Shown here: one piece after another, positions 18,839 through 27,528 of the stretch
Position numbering within the stretch: the first letter of the stretch is position 1
How the letters are laid out: every line of letters starts with the position of its first letter
Assembly: GCF_022132145.1 (NCBI RefSeq)
Contig: NZ_JAJISP010000004.1
Location: 310,001 to 374,000 of the forward strand
Source: Pseudomonas sp. MMS21 TM103
GTDB lineage: Bacteria; Pseudomonadota; Gammaproteobacteria; Pseudomonadales; Pseudomonadaceae
DNA: 64,000 bases
Reading direction: 5' to 3'
Notes under the pieces: model-generated
Database searches by the model: none
The model's input: the letters and a program-made list of their open reading frames with translations, nothing else
Told to the model about the DNA's origin: nothing
Program-made: the position numbers and the translations under genes

Positions 18839-19343
18839 ACCGCTAAGCGTGCCGCCATCGGTATGGCGCAATCCATGGCATTTCATCGCCTTCGGCTTTG
18901 GCTCGGGCACCCTGCCCAAGGCGCCGGGCACCTGGGGCTCGCTGGTGGCGCTGCCGTTTATCCCGCTGTGGCAGCTGCTGCCGGACTGGGGCTACTGGCT
19001 GATGCTCGGCGTCACCATGCTGTTCGGCTTCTGGCTGTGCGGCAAGGTTGCCGCAGACCTGCGCGTGCATGACCATGCCGGCATCGTCTGGGATGAAATG
19101 GTCGGCATGTGGATCACCCTGTGGCTGGTGCCGGAAGGCTGGGCCTGGCTGCTGGTGGGTTTCCTGATGTTCCGCCTGTTCGACATCCTCAAGCCCTGGC
19201 CGATCAGCTGGATCGACCGTCACGTGCATGGCGGTGTCGGCATCATGCTCGACGATGTGCTGGCCGGGGTGTTCGCCTGGCTGGCCATGCAGGCGCTTGT
19301 GTGGGGCTGGGCCAATGGCCTGGCGAGCGGACTGGGCCTTTAA
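18831..19343 (+). CDS. pgpA: Phosphatidylglycerophosphatase A
   Basis: A membrane protein of 170 residues that removes phosphate from phosphatidylglycerophosphate to give phosphatidylglycerol at the inner membrane. It shows the conserved GTLPKAPGTWGS segment, IVWDEMVGMW with acidic metal ligands and a following DDVLAGVFA segment, with about four hydrophobic helices. The start is GTG 18831, five bases after GGGAG and overlapping thiL by 8 bases; GTG 18825 is possible. It is the last gene of the rib operon. Confidence 0.93.
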   Translation: MTEPLSVPPSVWRNPWHFIAFGFGSGTLPKAPGTWGSLVALPFIPLWQLLPDWGYWLMLGVTMLFGFWLCGKVAADLRVHDHAGIVWDEMVGMWITLWLVPEGWAWLLVGFLMFRLFDILKPWPISWIDRHVHGGVGIMLDDVLAGVFAWLAMQALVWGWANGLASGLGL

Positions 19344-19534
19344 CCGACTGTGGAAAATCCACCGGCGCTGCCAATACAGCGTTAAAAAACACCCCACAAG
19401 TGAGCCCAGCCAACATGCTCATTTACCACAGTAGACTTGCGCGCCAGCCCGGCCCGTTTTTCGGCCATTTCTGCCTTGCCTTGGCTGCCGCGCCCACTGC
19501 ATCAGGCGGTAGGTCAAGCAGGCCGAGATCGCTC

Positions 19535-20272
19535 ATGGTGAGCTGCTGGCTGGCTATATTGCTCGGCGTACTCGGTGTACTGGGCTGCTCAGGCGCCCTG
19601 GCGGATCCTGCTGCGCCGCAGGAGATTCGCCTGGCCAGCGAGGTGTGGGTAGACCATACCAATGCCGACGGTACGGGGCTGGCCTGGGATATTCTGCGTC
19701 AGGTGTTCGAGCCCGCGGGCATCGCCCTGCTGATCCAGAGCGTGCCTTATACCCGCTCCATTGGTCTGGTACAGCGCGGTGAGGCCGATGCCTGGGTCGG
19801 TTCCTACCTCAATGAAGTGGAAAAAGGCGTGCTCTACCCGCACTGGCATTATGACGTCGATCAGATCAGTGCGCTGGGCTTGAGCGAGCTGCCAGCGCCA
19901 AGTCTGGCGACGCTCGGCAAGTTTCGCCTGGTGTGGATGCGTGGCTACGAATATCAACGCTATCTGCCGAATTTGACGCACTACCGGGCAGTGCAGCGTC
20001 AAAGCGATATCCTCAATATGCTGAAGCTTGACCGCACGGATTTTTATATAGATGCGCGCACAGAGGTCGACGAGGTACTTGAGACGGCCAGCGATCCGGC
20101 GCGCTACCGGATTACCGACCTGACCCGTTTGCCGGTGTACCTGGGATTTGCCGATACTCCGCGTGGCCAAGCCTTGGCCCAGATCTACGACCAGCGCATG
20201 GCGGTGCTGGTCGAAGCACACAGCTTGCGCCCCCTGTTCAAGCGCTGGCAGCAACCCTACCCCTTCGATTAA
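19535..20272 (+). CDS. Periplasmic solute-binding-like protein
   Basis: A protein of 245 residues with an N-terminal hydrophobic signal (MVSCWLAILLGVLGVLGCSG, a possible lipobox at GCSG) followed by a type-II periplasmic binding domain of the amino-acid-binding (SBP_bac_3-like) class: EIRLASEVW, GLAWDILRQVF, QRGEADAWVGSY. It has no nearby permease, so it may be a sensory or orphan binding protein. ATG 19535 puts the signal at the N-terminus; ATG 19415 is in frame but adds 40 residues before the hydrophobic core. The frame reads on into pgpA shadows, which are ignored. Confidence 0.78.
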   Translation: MVSCWLAILLGVLGVLGCSGALADPAAPQEIRLASEVWVDHTNADGTGLAWDILRQVFEPAGIALLIQSVPYTRSIGLVQRGEADAWVGSYLNEVEKGVLYPHWHYDVDQISALGLSELPAPSLATLGKFRLVWMRGYEYQRYLPNLTHYRAVQRQSDILNMLKLDRTDFYIDARTEVDEVLETASDPARYRITDLTRLPVYLGFADTPRGQALAQIYDQRMAVLVEAHSLRPLFKRWQQPYPFD

Positions 20273-20289
20273 CCGAATGTGAGAGCCTG

Positions 20290-20937
20290 ATGCGTGGACT
20301 GAAATCGTTGACTGTCGCGGCGCTGCTAGTGGCCTGCGGCTCGAGCGGGGCGGAGCCCCTGGTGCTGGTGGTCGGCCTGTTCCCCGGTGCCGCGGTGCTC
20401 AATGTCGACGGCCAGCGCAAACTGGTGAAGGCCGGCCAGACCGGTCCCGGGGGGGTGGTGGTGGTCAGTGCCGACAGTCGCGGGGCCGTGTTGCGGGTGA
20501 ATGGCGTGGAACGCACTTACACCCTGAGCCGGGAATACAGCGAAGGTTTTGCCGAGCCGAAAACGCGCCAGTTGAGCATTGCCAAAGGCATTGGCGGACA
20601 TTACTGGATCGCCGGCTCGGTGGATGGCCATCCGGTGCAGTTCCTGGTCGACACCGGTGCCACTTCGGTCGCCCTCAACGATGGTCAGGCGCGCCGCCTG
20701 GGCATCGACTATCGCGTGGTCGGCCAGCCGCTGCAGGTCAATACCGCCAGCGGCACCGTGCGTGGCTGGCGGGTCAACCTCAACAGCGTCAAGGTCGGCA
20801 CCCTGGAAGTGCTCGGCGTCGAGGCGGTGGTGCTGGAGGGTGGCTCACCCACCGAGGCGCTGCTCGGCATGAGCTTTCTGAGCCGGGTTGGCTGGCGGGT
20901 GGAGCAGGACCTGCTGGTGCTGGAATCCAAGCTATGA
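20290..20937 (+). CDS. Secreted retropepsin-like aspartic protease (TIGR02281-type)
   Basis: A protein of 215 residues with a signal or lipoprotein-like N-terminus (LLVACGSSG). After a beta-rich segment comes the retroviral-type aspartic protease domain with the catalytic motif VDTGATSVAL near residue 118 and the hydrophobic GMSFLSR near the C-terminus. One active-site DTG per chain is expected, so the active enzyme would be a dimer. It begins 17 bases after the preceding gene and is probably cotranscribed. The substrate is unknown. Confidence 0.87.
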   Translation: MRGLKSLTVAALLVACGSSGAEPLVLVVGLFPGAAVLNVDGQRKLVKAGQTGPGGVVVVSADSRGAVLRVNGVERTYTLSREYSEGFAEPKTRQLSIAKGIGGHYWIAGSVDGHPVQFLVDTGATSVALNDGQARRLGIDYRVVGQPLQVNTASGTVRGWRVNLNSVKVGTLEVLGVEAVVLEGGSPTEALLGMSFLSRVGWRVEQDLLVLESKL

Positions 20938-21077
20938 GCTGCACCTGAACTGCCGGGTTCGCAGCGTGCGGCTTATCCGATCCTTATCATCGGTAATTCA
21001 GGCTGACCCGCCGGCGGGGGCTGCTGTTACAATGCGCCCTCGCAAATTTCCAGCCCTTATCTATTTAGGAGCATCCG

Positions 21078-21698
21078 GTGTCTGTCGTGTTCGTCGCCGC
21101 CTCCCAGCTGCCTACCCCGTTCGGGGTGTTTACCATGCATGGCTTTCTCGAAACGGCCACGGGCAAGGAACATGTTGCGCTGACCTTTGGCGATGTAGCC
21201 GATGGCGCGCCGGTACTGGGGCGCCTGCACTCCGAGTGCCTGACCGGCGATGCGCTGTTCAGCCTGCGCTGTGACTGCGGCTTCCAGCTCGAAGCCGCGC
21301 TGCGGGCGATTGCCGCCGAAGGGCGTGGCGTCCTGCTCTACCTGCGCCAGGAGGGTCGCGGCATTGGCCTGCTGAACAAGATCCGCGCCTATGAGCTGCA
21401 GGATGGTGGCGCCGATACGGTTGAGGCCAATGAACTCCTCGGTTTTGGTGCCGATCAGCGCGACTACGCGATCTGCCTGCCGATGCTTGAACACCTGCAC
21501 ATCAAGGCGCTCAAGTTGATGACCAACAACCCGCGCAAGGTCAAGGCGCTGGGCGATATGGGCATCAACGTGGCCACTCGCGTGCCACTGCAGATCGACC
21601 ATAACCCGCACAACAAGAAGTACCTGGCGACCAAAGCCGGCAAGCTCGGGCACATGCTTGGCAGCCTGCATCAGGGCGAGGTCGAGGAAAGCCTGTGA
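21078..21698 (+). CDS. ribA: GTP cyclohydrolase II
   Basis: A protein of 206 residues that opens GTP to the first pyrimidine of riboflavin synthesis. The zinc ligands Cys54, Cys65 and Cys67 are present in SECLTGD and RCDCG, followed by [11 protein letters not shown] and the C-terminal NNPRKVKAL loop; length and positions agree with E. coli RibA. It starts at GTG 21078 with AGGAGC upstream. This is the only intact cyclohydrolase II in the window, because the domain in ribBA is degenerate. Its stop overlaps the next GTG start by 4 bases. Confidence 0.97.
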   Translation: MSVVFVAASQLPTPFGVFTMHGFLETATGKEHVALTFGDVADGAPVLGRLHSECLTGDALFSLRCDCGFQLEAALRAIAAEGRGVLLYLRQEGRGIGLLNKIRAYELQDGGADTVEANELLGFGADQRDYAICLPMLEHLHIKALKLMTNNPRKVKALGDMGINVATRVPLQIDHNPHNKKYLATKAGKLGHMLGSLHQGEVEESL

Positions 21699-22111
21699 CC
21701 CGCGCCGACGTGCGCCGTCGCCTGGCGCTGGCCTGGTGGTCGCAGCTGGCGATGGCTCTGGCGCCGCTGTTTGTCCTCAATCTGCTGTTCGGTGCGGATC
21801 AGCAGGTCGGTGTGCTGAGCATGCCGGTGTTTATCGCCGGCCTGGCTTCGATGTTTGTCAGCCTGCCGCTGTTCCATGCCTACAAGCACGCGTTGATCGC
21901 CACCGGAAAGGCCCTCGACAGCCCTGCAGAGCCGGCCGCCTGGCTGGCCTTGGCCGCGCGGCGCCGGCTGGCCCTGCTGGGTGCCGGCCTGCCGGCCTGG
22001 ATTGCCGCCATCGCGGTGTTTGCCGGGCTGGAGGCGATCCCGCTGATGCTCCTAGCGCTGTCCAGCGTCGTCCTGTTCTACCTCTACCGCATTCCCCGCC
22101 AGCTCGGCTGA
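21695..22111 (+). CDS. Small polytopic membrane protein
   Basis: A protein of 138 residues with four hydrophobic helices (about 14-35, 42-64, 90-112, 117-134) and a basic N-terminus, consistent with an inner-membrane protein. No domain is recognised. It is coupled to ribA by a GTGA overlap and to the BtuF-like gene by a one-base overlap, so the three are cotranscribed. It could assist the binding protein that follows, but that is conjecture. Confidence 0.82.
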   Translation: MTRADVRRRLALAWWSQLAMALAPLFVLNLLFGADQQVGVLSMPVFIAGLASMFVSLPLFHAYKHALIATGKALDSPAEPAAWLALAARRRLALLGAGLPAWIAAIAVFAGLEAIPLMLLALSSVVLFYLYRIPRQLG

Positions 22112-22908
22112 TGCGCCGTCTTTGCGCCTGCCTGCTTGCGTTGCTGGCCTGGCCGGTGAACGCGGTCGAGCGGGTGGTCAGCCTGGCGCCCTCCCTGAGT
22201 GAGATCGTCGTGGAACTGGATGCCGCCGACTTGCTGGTCGGCGTGCTGGATGGCGGCGAGCGGCCGGCGGCGCTGGCCCACCTGCCCTCGGTGGGGCGCT
22301 ACGGTCAACTGGAAATGGAAAGCCTGCTGCAGTTACAGCCCGATCTGATCCTGCTGTGGCCAGACAGCATCAGCAGCGCCCAGCGTCAGCAGCTGGAGCG
22401 TTTCGGCATCCCGCTGCTGATCACCGAGCCGCACAACCTGGCGAATCTGGCCGAGCAGTTCGCCGTCATCGGCACCCGCCTCGGCCGCCATGCACAAGGG
22501 CAAGCCCTGCGCCAGCGCTTCAGCCTGCGCCTGGCCGAACTGAGCGCCCGCTACCGGCGAGAGCCACCGCTGCGGGTGTTTTACCAGATCTGGGATGTGC
22601 CGCTGTACACCATCGGTGGTCGGCAGATCATCAGCGATGCCTTGCGCGTATGCGGTGGCGAGAATGTGTTTGCCGAGCTCGACCTGCCGGCGCCGCAGGT
22701 CAGCGTGGAGGCAGTGCTGCAGCGCGATCCCGAGGTGATCCTCGGCGGCAGCGGCGCGCAGCTGGAAGCCTGGCGCATCTGGCCGCGCCTGACGGCGGTG
22801 GCGCGCCAGCAACTCTGGCAGGTGCCGGACAAGGGCCTGGAGCGGCCCAGTTTTCAGATGCTGGAAGCGACCGAGCGCCTGTGCCAGCAGTTGGCCGAGG
22901 CGCGCTGA
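22111..22908 (+). CDS. Cobalamin/heme-type ABC substrate-binding protein (BtuF-like)
   Basis: A protein of 265 residues with a signal peptide ([18 protein letters not shown]) and a helical-backbone class III binding domain: RVVSLAPSLSEIV, LPSVGRYGQLEMESLL and LQPDLILLWPDS are typical of BtuF and heme/siderophore binding proteins. It should capture a corrinoid or heme in the periplasm. No permease or ATPase gene is adjacent. It is convergent with a btuB-like receptor under a cobalamin riboswitch, which favours vitamin B12 as ligand. Confidence 0.85.
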   Translation: MRRLCACLLALLAWPVNAVERVVSLAPSLSEIVVELDAADLLVGVLDGGERPAALAHLPSVGRYGQLEMESLLQLQPDLILLWPDSISSAQRQQLERFGIPLLITEPHNLANLAEQFAVIGTRLGRHAQGQALRQRFSLRLAELSARYRREPPLRVFYQIWDVPLYTIGGRQIISDALRVCGGENVFAELDLPAPQVSVEAVLQRDPEVILGGSGAQLEAWRIWPRLTAVARQQLWQVPDKGLERPSFQMLEATERLCQQLAEAR

Positions 22909-22960
22909 AGCTCGGGATAAACGCCCTATGGGATGGTCCTGGCTACGATTCTCGGGCATT

Positions 22961-23055
22961 TCGTAGGAGCGGCGGGGGCGCCTAGCCCATGCCCACGATA
23001 GCGCGCGCCTGCAATAAGCATCGCGGACAAGTAACTGGCCCCCCGCTCCCGCACG
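22961..23055. repeat. Imperfect inverted repeat, REP-like
   Basis: TCGTAGGAGCGGCGGGGGCG at 22961-22980 faces GCCCCCCGCTCC...ACGA ending near 23055. The TCGTAGGAGCGG core is a repeat type common between convergent Pseudomonas genes. Its place between two convergent stops fits an RNA 3'-end or REP-family role. Confidence 0.45.
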
Positions 23056-23079
23056 AAGTAGCTACGTTCTGCCTCTGCG

Positions 23080-24984
23080 TTAAAGCTGAGGTGTCCAGGT
23101 CAGCGCGAGCAATCCGCTGCGGCCCTCCTCGCGGAAGCCATGGCGGGACATGCTGCTGAAGAAGGCATCGTCCGGGCGGCTATAGGTCGCCTGGCTGTAG
23201 TCCTTATCCAGCAGGTTGTCGACTTTCAGCTGCCAGTTCAGTTCATCGTTCATTTTCCAGCTGCCACGCAGGCCGAGCAGGCCGTAGCCGGCCACTTCGA
23301 TGCTATTGGCGGCGTCGTCGTAGCGGCTGGAGACCGCTTGCCAGGTCAGGCCGGCGCCGAAGTCGCCGAACTGACGGTCGAGATCCAGGCTCAGGCTACG
23401 TTTGGCGCGCCTGGGCAGGGTATGGCCGCTGTCGCGGTCACGCGGATCGACCCAACCGGCGGCCAAAACCGCCTGCCAGCCCAGCAGGTCGCGTTCCAGG
23501 CTCAACTCCACGCCTTGCAGGCGTGCCTTGCTGACGTTTTGCGGTTGACTGAAGAAGGTCAGCGGGTCGCTGACCACGGTGATCAGATCCTTCACCTCGG
23601 TACGGTAGGCCGCCAGGCTCCAGATGGTCTCCAGATGCTCGCCGCGCAATTGCACCTCGTAGGTCTTGGAACGTTCCGGATCCAGATCGGGGTTGCCGCC
23701 AAAGAATGCCGAAGTAGGAAAGTACAGGTCGTTGAAGGTCGGCGCGTGGAAGCCTTCGCCATAGCTGAGCAGCAGGTCCAGCTGCTGGCTGAGATTGAGG
23801 GTCAGCGCGGCGTTCAGCGTGTTCTCGCTGCCGAACTGCTCGTTGTCGTCATGGCGCAGGCCCAGTTCGGTGGCGAAGCCATCGCCCTGATAGCGATGCT
23901 GGGCGAAGGCCGCCTGGTTCCAGCGCTCGGTTTCGCTGAAGCTGGTGCTACTGGTTAGGCGATCCTCGTACCAATCCGCACCCAACAGGAGCTGATGGGC
24001 ATCCCCCAGTTTCAGGGTGTTCAGCCAGCTGGCGGAGTCGCGGTAGGTGTTGAAGGCGAAGTTGTTAAACACGTTGAAGCTATCGCGGTTGTCGCTCTTG
24101 TCCTCGACATGACCGAGTTCCAGGCGGCTGCTCCAGGCATCCAGCAGCTGCGCCTCCAGATGGCCGGCGACGCTGGAAAGGCTGAAGCGCTCGCTGGGGT
24201 TGCCCGGGTCGAAGCTGAAGAGGTCGTCATACTCGGTCTCGCCGCGCTGATCGAGCAGGTTGAAACCGCCTTTCAGGCGCTCATTGAAACGATGTTCCAG
24301 GCTCAGGTTGAGGGCCTGACGGCGTAGGCCATCATGATCGCTATCGCGGCCGCGAGAATCGTTGGAGCGGTCGAAGCCCGCGGATTCGTCGAGGCTGGCG
24401 CCGAGGTCGAAGCGGGTTTGCGCGTCGCCGCCGGACAGGCCGAGGCTGCGTTCGAAACTCTGCTGGCTGCCCGCGGCCAGGCGCAGGCGCGACTGCAGGC
24501 CGGCCTCGCCGCGGCGGGTGAAGATCTGGATCACCCCGCCGATAGCGTCGGCGCCATAAAGCGCCGAGCGTGGCCCGCGCACCACCTCGACCCGCTCGAT
24601 CTGCTCGGGACTGAGGAACTCCAGGCGCGCCAGACCACTGGCGGCGGCGTTGAGGCGTACGCCATCGACCAGCACCAGGGTCTGACTGGAGTTGGCGCCG
24701 CGCAGGAACACGCTGGTCAGGCTGCCGCGGCCGCCGTTTTGCACGATCGATACGCCGGGCACGCGGCTCAGTAGTTCGGGCACGCTGCGCACCTGTAGGC
24801 GCTCGATATCCTGGCGCGTGAAGACGCTGGTCGCGGCCGTCGACTGGCGTTGTGGTTCCAGTTGCCGCCCGGAGGTCACGATCAACGGTCGCAATTCAAG
24901 CGAATCGGCGTAGCTGCTGGCCTGTTCAGCCTGGGCAGTCAGCGGCAGCAGCGCCACAGCCAGGGCAATTCGGGACAATTTCAT
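23080..24984 (-). CDS. btuB: TonB-dependent outer-membrane cobalamin receptor
   Basis: A protein of 634 residues with a signal peptide (ends TAQA near residue 18), a TonB-box-like LIVTSGR, a plug domain (ELLSRVPGVSIVQNGG, RVEVVRGPRSALYG, GGVIQIFT) and a 22-strand barrel region. Length and plug match BtuB. ATG 24984 has GAGGG upstream on the minus strand; the frame extends back through the riboswitch and that part is not translated. It ends TWTPQL rather than with the usual terminal Phe. The cobalamin riboswitch upstream supports B12 transport. Confidence 0.93.
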   Translation of the reverse strand: MKLSRIALAVALLPLTAQAEQASSYADSLELRPLIVTSGRQLEPQRQSTAATSVFTRQDIERLQVRSVPELLSRVPGVSIVQNGGRGSLTSVFLRGANSSQTLVLVDGVRLNAAASGLARLEFLSPEQIERVEVVRGPRSALYGADAIGGVIQIFTRRGEAGLQSRLRLAAGSQQSFERSLGLSGGDAQTRFDLGASLDESAGFDRSNDSRGRDSDHDGLRRQALNLSLEHRFNERLKGGFNLLDQRGETEYDDLFSFDPGNPSERFSLSSVAGHLEAQLLDAWSSRLELGHVEDKSDNRDSFNVFNNFAFNTYRDSASWLNTLKLGDAHQLLLGADWYEDRLTSSTSFSETERWNQAAFAQHRYQGDGFATELGLRHDDNEQFGSENTLNAALTLNLSQQLDLLLSYGEGFHAPTFNDLYFPTSAFFGGNPDLDPERSKTYEVQLRGEHLETIWSLAAYRTEVKDLITVVSDPLTFFSQPQNVSKARLQGVELSLERDLLGWQAVLAAGWVDPRDRDSGHTLPRRAKRSLSLDLDRQFGDFGAGLTWQAVSSRYDDAANSIEVAGYGLLGLRGSWKMNDELNWQLKVDNLLDKDYSQATYSRPDDAFFSSMSRHGFREEGRSGLLALTWTPQL

Positions 24985-25097
24985 CGGTAAACCCTCAAAA
25001 GGCAGAAAACTTTCGAGGAGGGCAGGGACAAGCACCGGACAAGGAGGCAATAGCCAGCGCTTGACGGTGATGCCCTCCGCAACACCAGTCAGATCGC

Positions 25098-25285
25098 GCC
25101 GAGGCAGGTCTCCGGGCTGCCGACTGGCACTTTCCCGCCTTCCCAGGCGAACCCAGTGGCGTATCGAGAAAGCGGGCGCCCTGGCCGTGCTGGTCGGGCG
25201 CTGTCGGTTACCGTTGCGGGGGCAGCGCAGGCATTGCGGCCGTCGAGTCGACGGCAACGCACCTGCTTCCCTTTTCACGCCTGGG
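25098..25285 (-). promoter_or_regulatory. Cobalamin riboswitch
   Basis: Read on the minus strand, the conserved B12 elements appear in order: AAGCAGGTGCG, AATGCCTGCG, the core CTGCCCCCGCAACGGTAA, GCCACTGGG, GGGAAGGCGGG and GTCGGCAGCCCGGAGACCTGCCT. The element ends about 110 bases before the btuB ATG. Binding of adenosylcobalamin should repress btuB. Confidence 0.95.
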
Positions 25286-25327
25286 CCTTGCGGCTGTCGG
25301 CGACCTCGGACAAGTAAAACGCCGCGC

Positions 25328-25356
25328 ACCATAAACGTACGCAGCGGGTAAAGCAA
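25328..25356 (-). promoter_or_regulatory. Sigma-70-type promoter for btuB transcript
   Basis: On the minus strand TTGCTT (25356-25351) and TATGGT (25333-25328) are separated by exactly 17 bases. This puts the transcription start near 25320, just before the cobalamin riboswitch. Confidence 0.6.
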
Positions 25357-25483
25357 TTCATGTGGCCAGTACCAGGGGGCGCGGCTTCGGCCTGCACGCT
25401 TTAAAACTCCAGGTCGGGCCTAAGCCCACCCTGCCCCAGCCGTTGCCGATCCTCGCCCGCCCGCTGGAGACCTCGTGCTGCGC

Positions 25484-27382
25484 TCAGCTCGTGAGGATCG
25501 CCAAGTGCTGGCGCACTGCGACCTCGATGCCCGCCTGGTCGAGGCCGCACTCGGCGAGCATCTGGCTCGGCTTGGCGTGCTCGACGTAGTAGTCCGGCAG
25601 GCCCAGGTGGAGCATCGGCTTGAGGATGTTTTCGCTGACGAGGAATTCGCTGACCGCACTGCCAGCGCCGCCCATGATGCTGTTTTCTTCGATGCTCACC
25701 AGCAGTTCATGGCTGGCGGCCAGTTCGCGCAGCAGGGCTTCGTCCAATGGTTTGACGAAGCGCATGTCGACCACGGTGGCGTCCAGGGTTTCGCCGACCT
25801 TGAGCGCTTCGGCCAGTTGCACGCCGAACACCAGCAGGGCAACGCGCCGGCCCGTGCGGCGAACGACGCCCTTGCCGATCGGCAGGGGGTCGAGGCGCGC
25901 TTCGATCGGCGCGTTCGGGCCGCTGCCGCGCGGATAGCGCACCGCCGCCGGGCCATCGAACAGGTAGCCGGTGGTGAGCATGTGGCGCAGTTCGTTCTCG
26001 TCGCTGGGGGTCATCACCAGCATGCCGGGGATGCAGCGCAGGTAGGACAAATCGAAGCTGCCGGCGTGGGTCGGACCGTCTTCGCCAACCAGGCCGGCGC
26101 GGTCGATGGCGAACAGCACATCCAGATTCTGCACCGCGACGTCGTGGATCAGCTGGTCGTAGGCACGCTGCAAAAAGGTCGAGTAGATCGCCACCACCGG
26201 CTTGATGCCGTCGCAGGCCATACCGGCGGCCAGGGTCACCGCGTGTTGCTCGGCGATGGCCACGTCGAAATAGCGCTGCGGGTAGCGCTCGCTGAAGGCC
26301 ACCAGGTCCGAGCCCTCCTTCATCGCCGGGGTGATCCCGACCAGGCGTGGGTCTTGCTCGGCCATGTCGCACAGCCACTGGCCGAACACGCTGGAATACT
26401 TGGGGCCCGCAACTTTTTTCGGGGCCGCGACCGGCGCATTGATCGGCTCCAGCTTGGTGATCGCGTGATAGCCGATCGGGTCGGCTTCGGCCGGGGCGAA
26501 GCCCTTACCCTTCTTGGTCACGACATGGAGGAACTGCGGGCCTTCCAGGTCGCGCATATTGCGCAAGGTAGCGAGCAGGATCGGCAGGTCGTGGCCATCG
26601 ATGGGGCCGACATAGTTCCAGCCCAGCTCCTCGAACAGGGTGCCGGGCACCAGCATGCCCTTGGCGTGCTCCTCGACCTTGCGCGCGATCTCCCAGGCGC
26701 CGGGAAGGCTCGAGAGGATCTTCTTGCTGCCCTCGCGCATGCTGGCGTAGGTGCGACTGGAGATGATCTTGGCCAGGTAGTTGGACAGGCCGCCGACGTT
26801 CTTGGAGATCGACATGTCGTTGTCGTTGAGGATCACCAGCATGTTGGCGTTGACGTCGCTGGCGTGGTTGAGCGCCTCGAAGGCCATGCCCGCGGTCAGC
26901 GCGCCGTCGCCGATCACCGCCACTGCCTTGCGCCGCGAACCCTGCAGGCGGGCGGCGATGGCCATGCCCAGGGCGGCGCTGATGCTGGTGCTGGAGTGGC
27001 CGACGCCGAAGGTGTCGTACTCGCTCTCGCTGCGGCGCGGGAAGGCGGCGATGCCGTCTTTCTGGCGCAGGCTGGCCATGCGTTCACGACGGCCGGTGAG
27101 GATCTTGTGCGGATAGGCCTGGTGGCCGACGTCCCACACCAGACGGTCGTCCGGCGTGTCGAAGACGTAATGCAGGGCGACGGTCAGCTCGATCACGCCG
27201 AGGCCCGCGCCGAAATGCCCGCCGGTCTGGCCGACCGTGTAGAGCAGGTACTGGCGCAGTTCATCGGCCAGGGTTTCCAGCTCGGCCTCGCCCAGACGGC
27301 GCAGCTGATCCGGCGTGTTGGCGCGGTCGAGCAAGGGCGTCAGTGGGCGTTCGCGAGGAATCTCGTGGAAGGTCGTCGGCAT
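25484..27382 (-). CDS. dxs: 1-deoxy-D-xylulose-5-phosphate synthase
   Basis: A protein of 632 residues that condenses pyruvate and glyceraldehyde 3-phosphate in the first step of the MEP isoprenoid pathway, using thiamine diphosphate. It shows [13 protein letters not shown] near 80, [13 protein letters not shown] near 122, the ThDP motif [10 protein letters not shown]...LNDNDMSIS and the transketolase pyrimidine domain with [11 protein letters not shown]. It is usually linked to xseB-ispA in pseudomonads; here ispA lies 7 kb away and dxs has about 90 bases of upstream sequence after a hairpin, so it must have its own promoter (TATAAC lies near the start). Confidence 0.97.
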   Translation of the reverse strand: MPTTFHEIPRERPLTPLLDRANTPDQLRRLGEAELETLADELRQYLLYTVGQTGGHFGAGLGVIELTVALHYVFDTPDDRLVWDVGHQAYPHKILTGRRERMASLRQKDGIAAFPRRSESEYDTFGVGHSSTSISAALGMAIAARLQGSRRKAVAVIGDGALTAGMAFEALNHASDVNANMLVILNDNDMSISKNVGGLSNYLAKIISSRTYASMREGSKKILSSLPGAWEIARKVEEHAKGMLVPGTLFEELGWNYVGPIDGHDLPILLATLRNMRDLEGPQFLHVVTKKGKGFAPAEADPIGYHAITKLEPINAPVAAPKKVAGPKYSSVFGQWLCDMAEQDPRLVGITPAMKEGSDLVAFSERYPQRYFDVAIAEQHAVTLAAGMACDGIKPVVAIYSTFLQRAYDQLIHDVAVQNLDVLFAIDRAGLVGEDGPTHAGSFDLSYLRCIPGMLVMTPSDENELRHMLTTGYLFDGPAAVRYPRGSGPNAPIEARLDPLPIGKGVVRRTGRRVALLVFGVQLAEALKVGETLDATVVDMRFVKPLDEALLRELAASHELLVSIEENSIMGGAGSAVSEFLVSENILKPMLHLGLPDYYVEHAKPSQMLAECGLDQAGIEVAVRQHLAILTS

Positions 27383-27472
27383 CGGGCTGATCGTTATAGG
27401 TGCAAAAGATGCGGCAGTTTACCCGAAGCGCCGGAAACTGCCCAAACAAGCTGTTGCAGTGGCATGCAGGCA

Positions 27473-27508
27473 GGGTGGCTTTCAGCCCAGATAGGCTGAA
27501 AGCCACCC
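27473..27508 (-). terminator. Perfect 15-base hairpin downstream of the carboxylase gene
   Basis: GGGTGGCTTTCAGCC (27473-27487) pairs exactly with GGCTGAAAGCCACCC (27494-27508) around a six-base loop. There is no T-run on either side. It stands 20 bases after the carboxylase stop and 90 bases before the dxs start, so it is a likely RNA 3'-end structure or insulator, or a member of a dispersed repeat family. Confidence 0.55.
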
Positions 27509-27528
27509 CGCACGCCCTCCCCTAGCGG

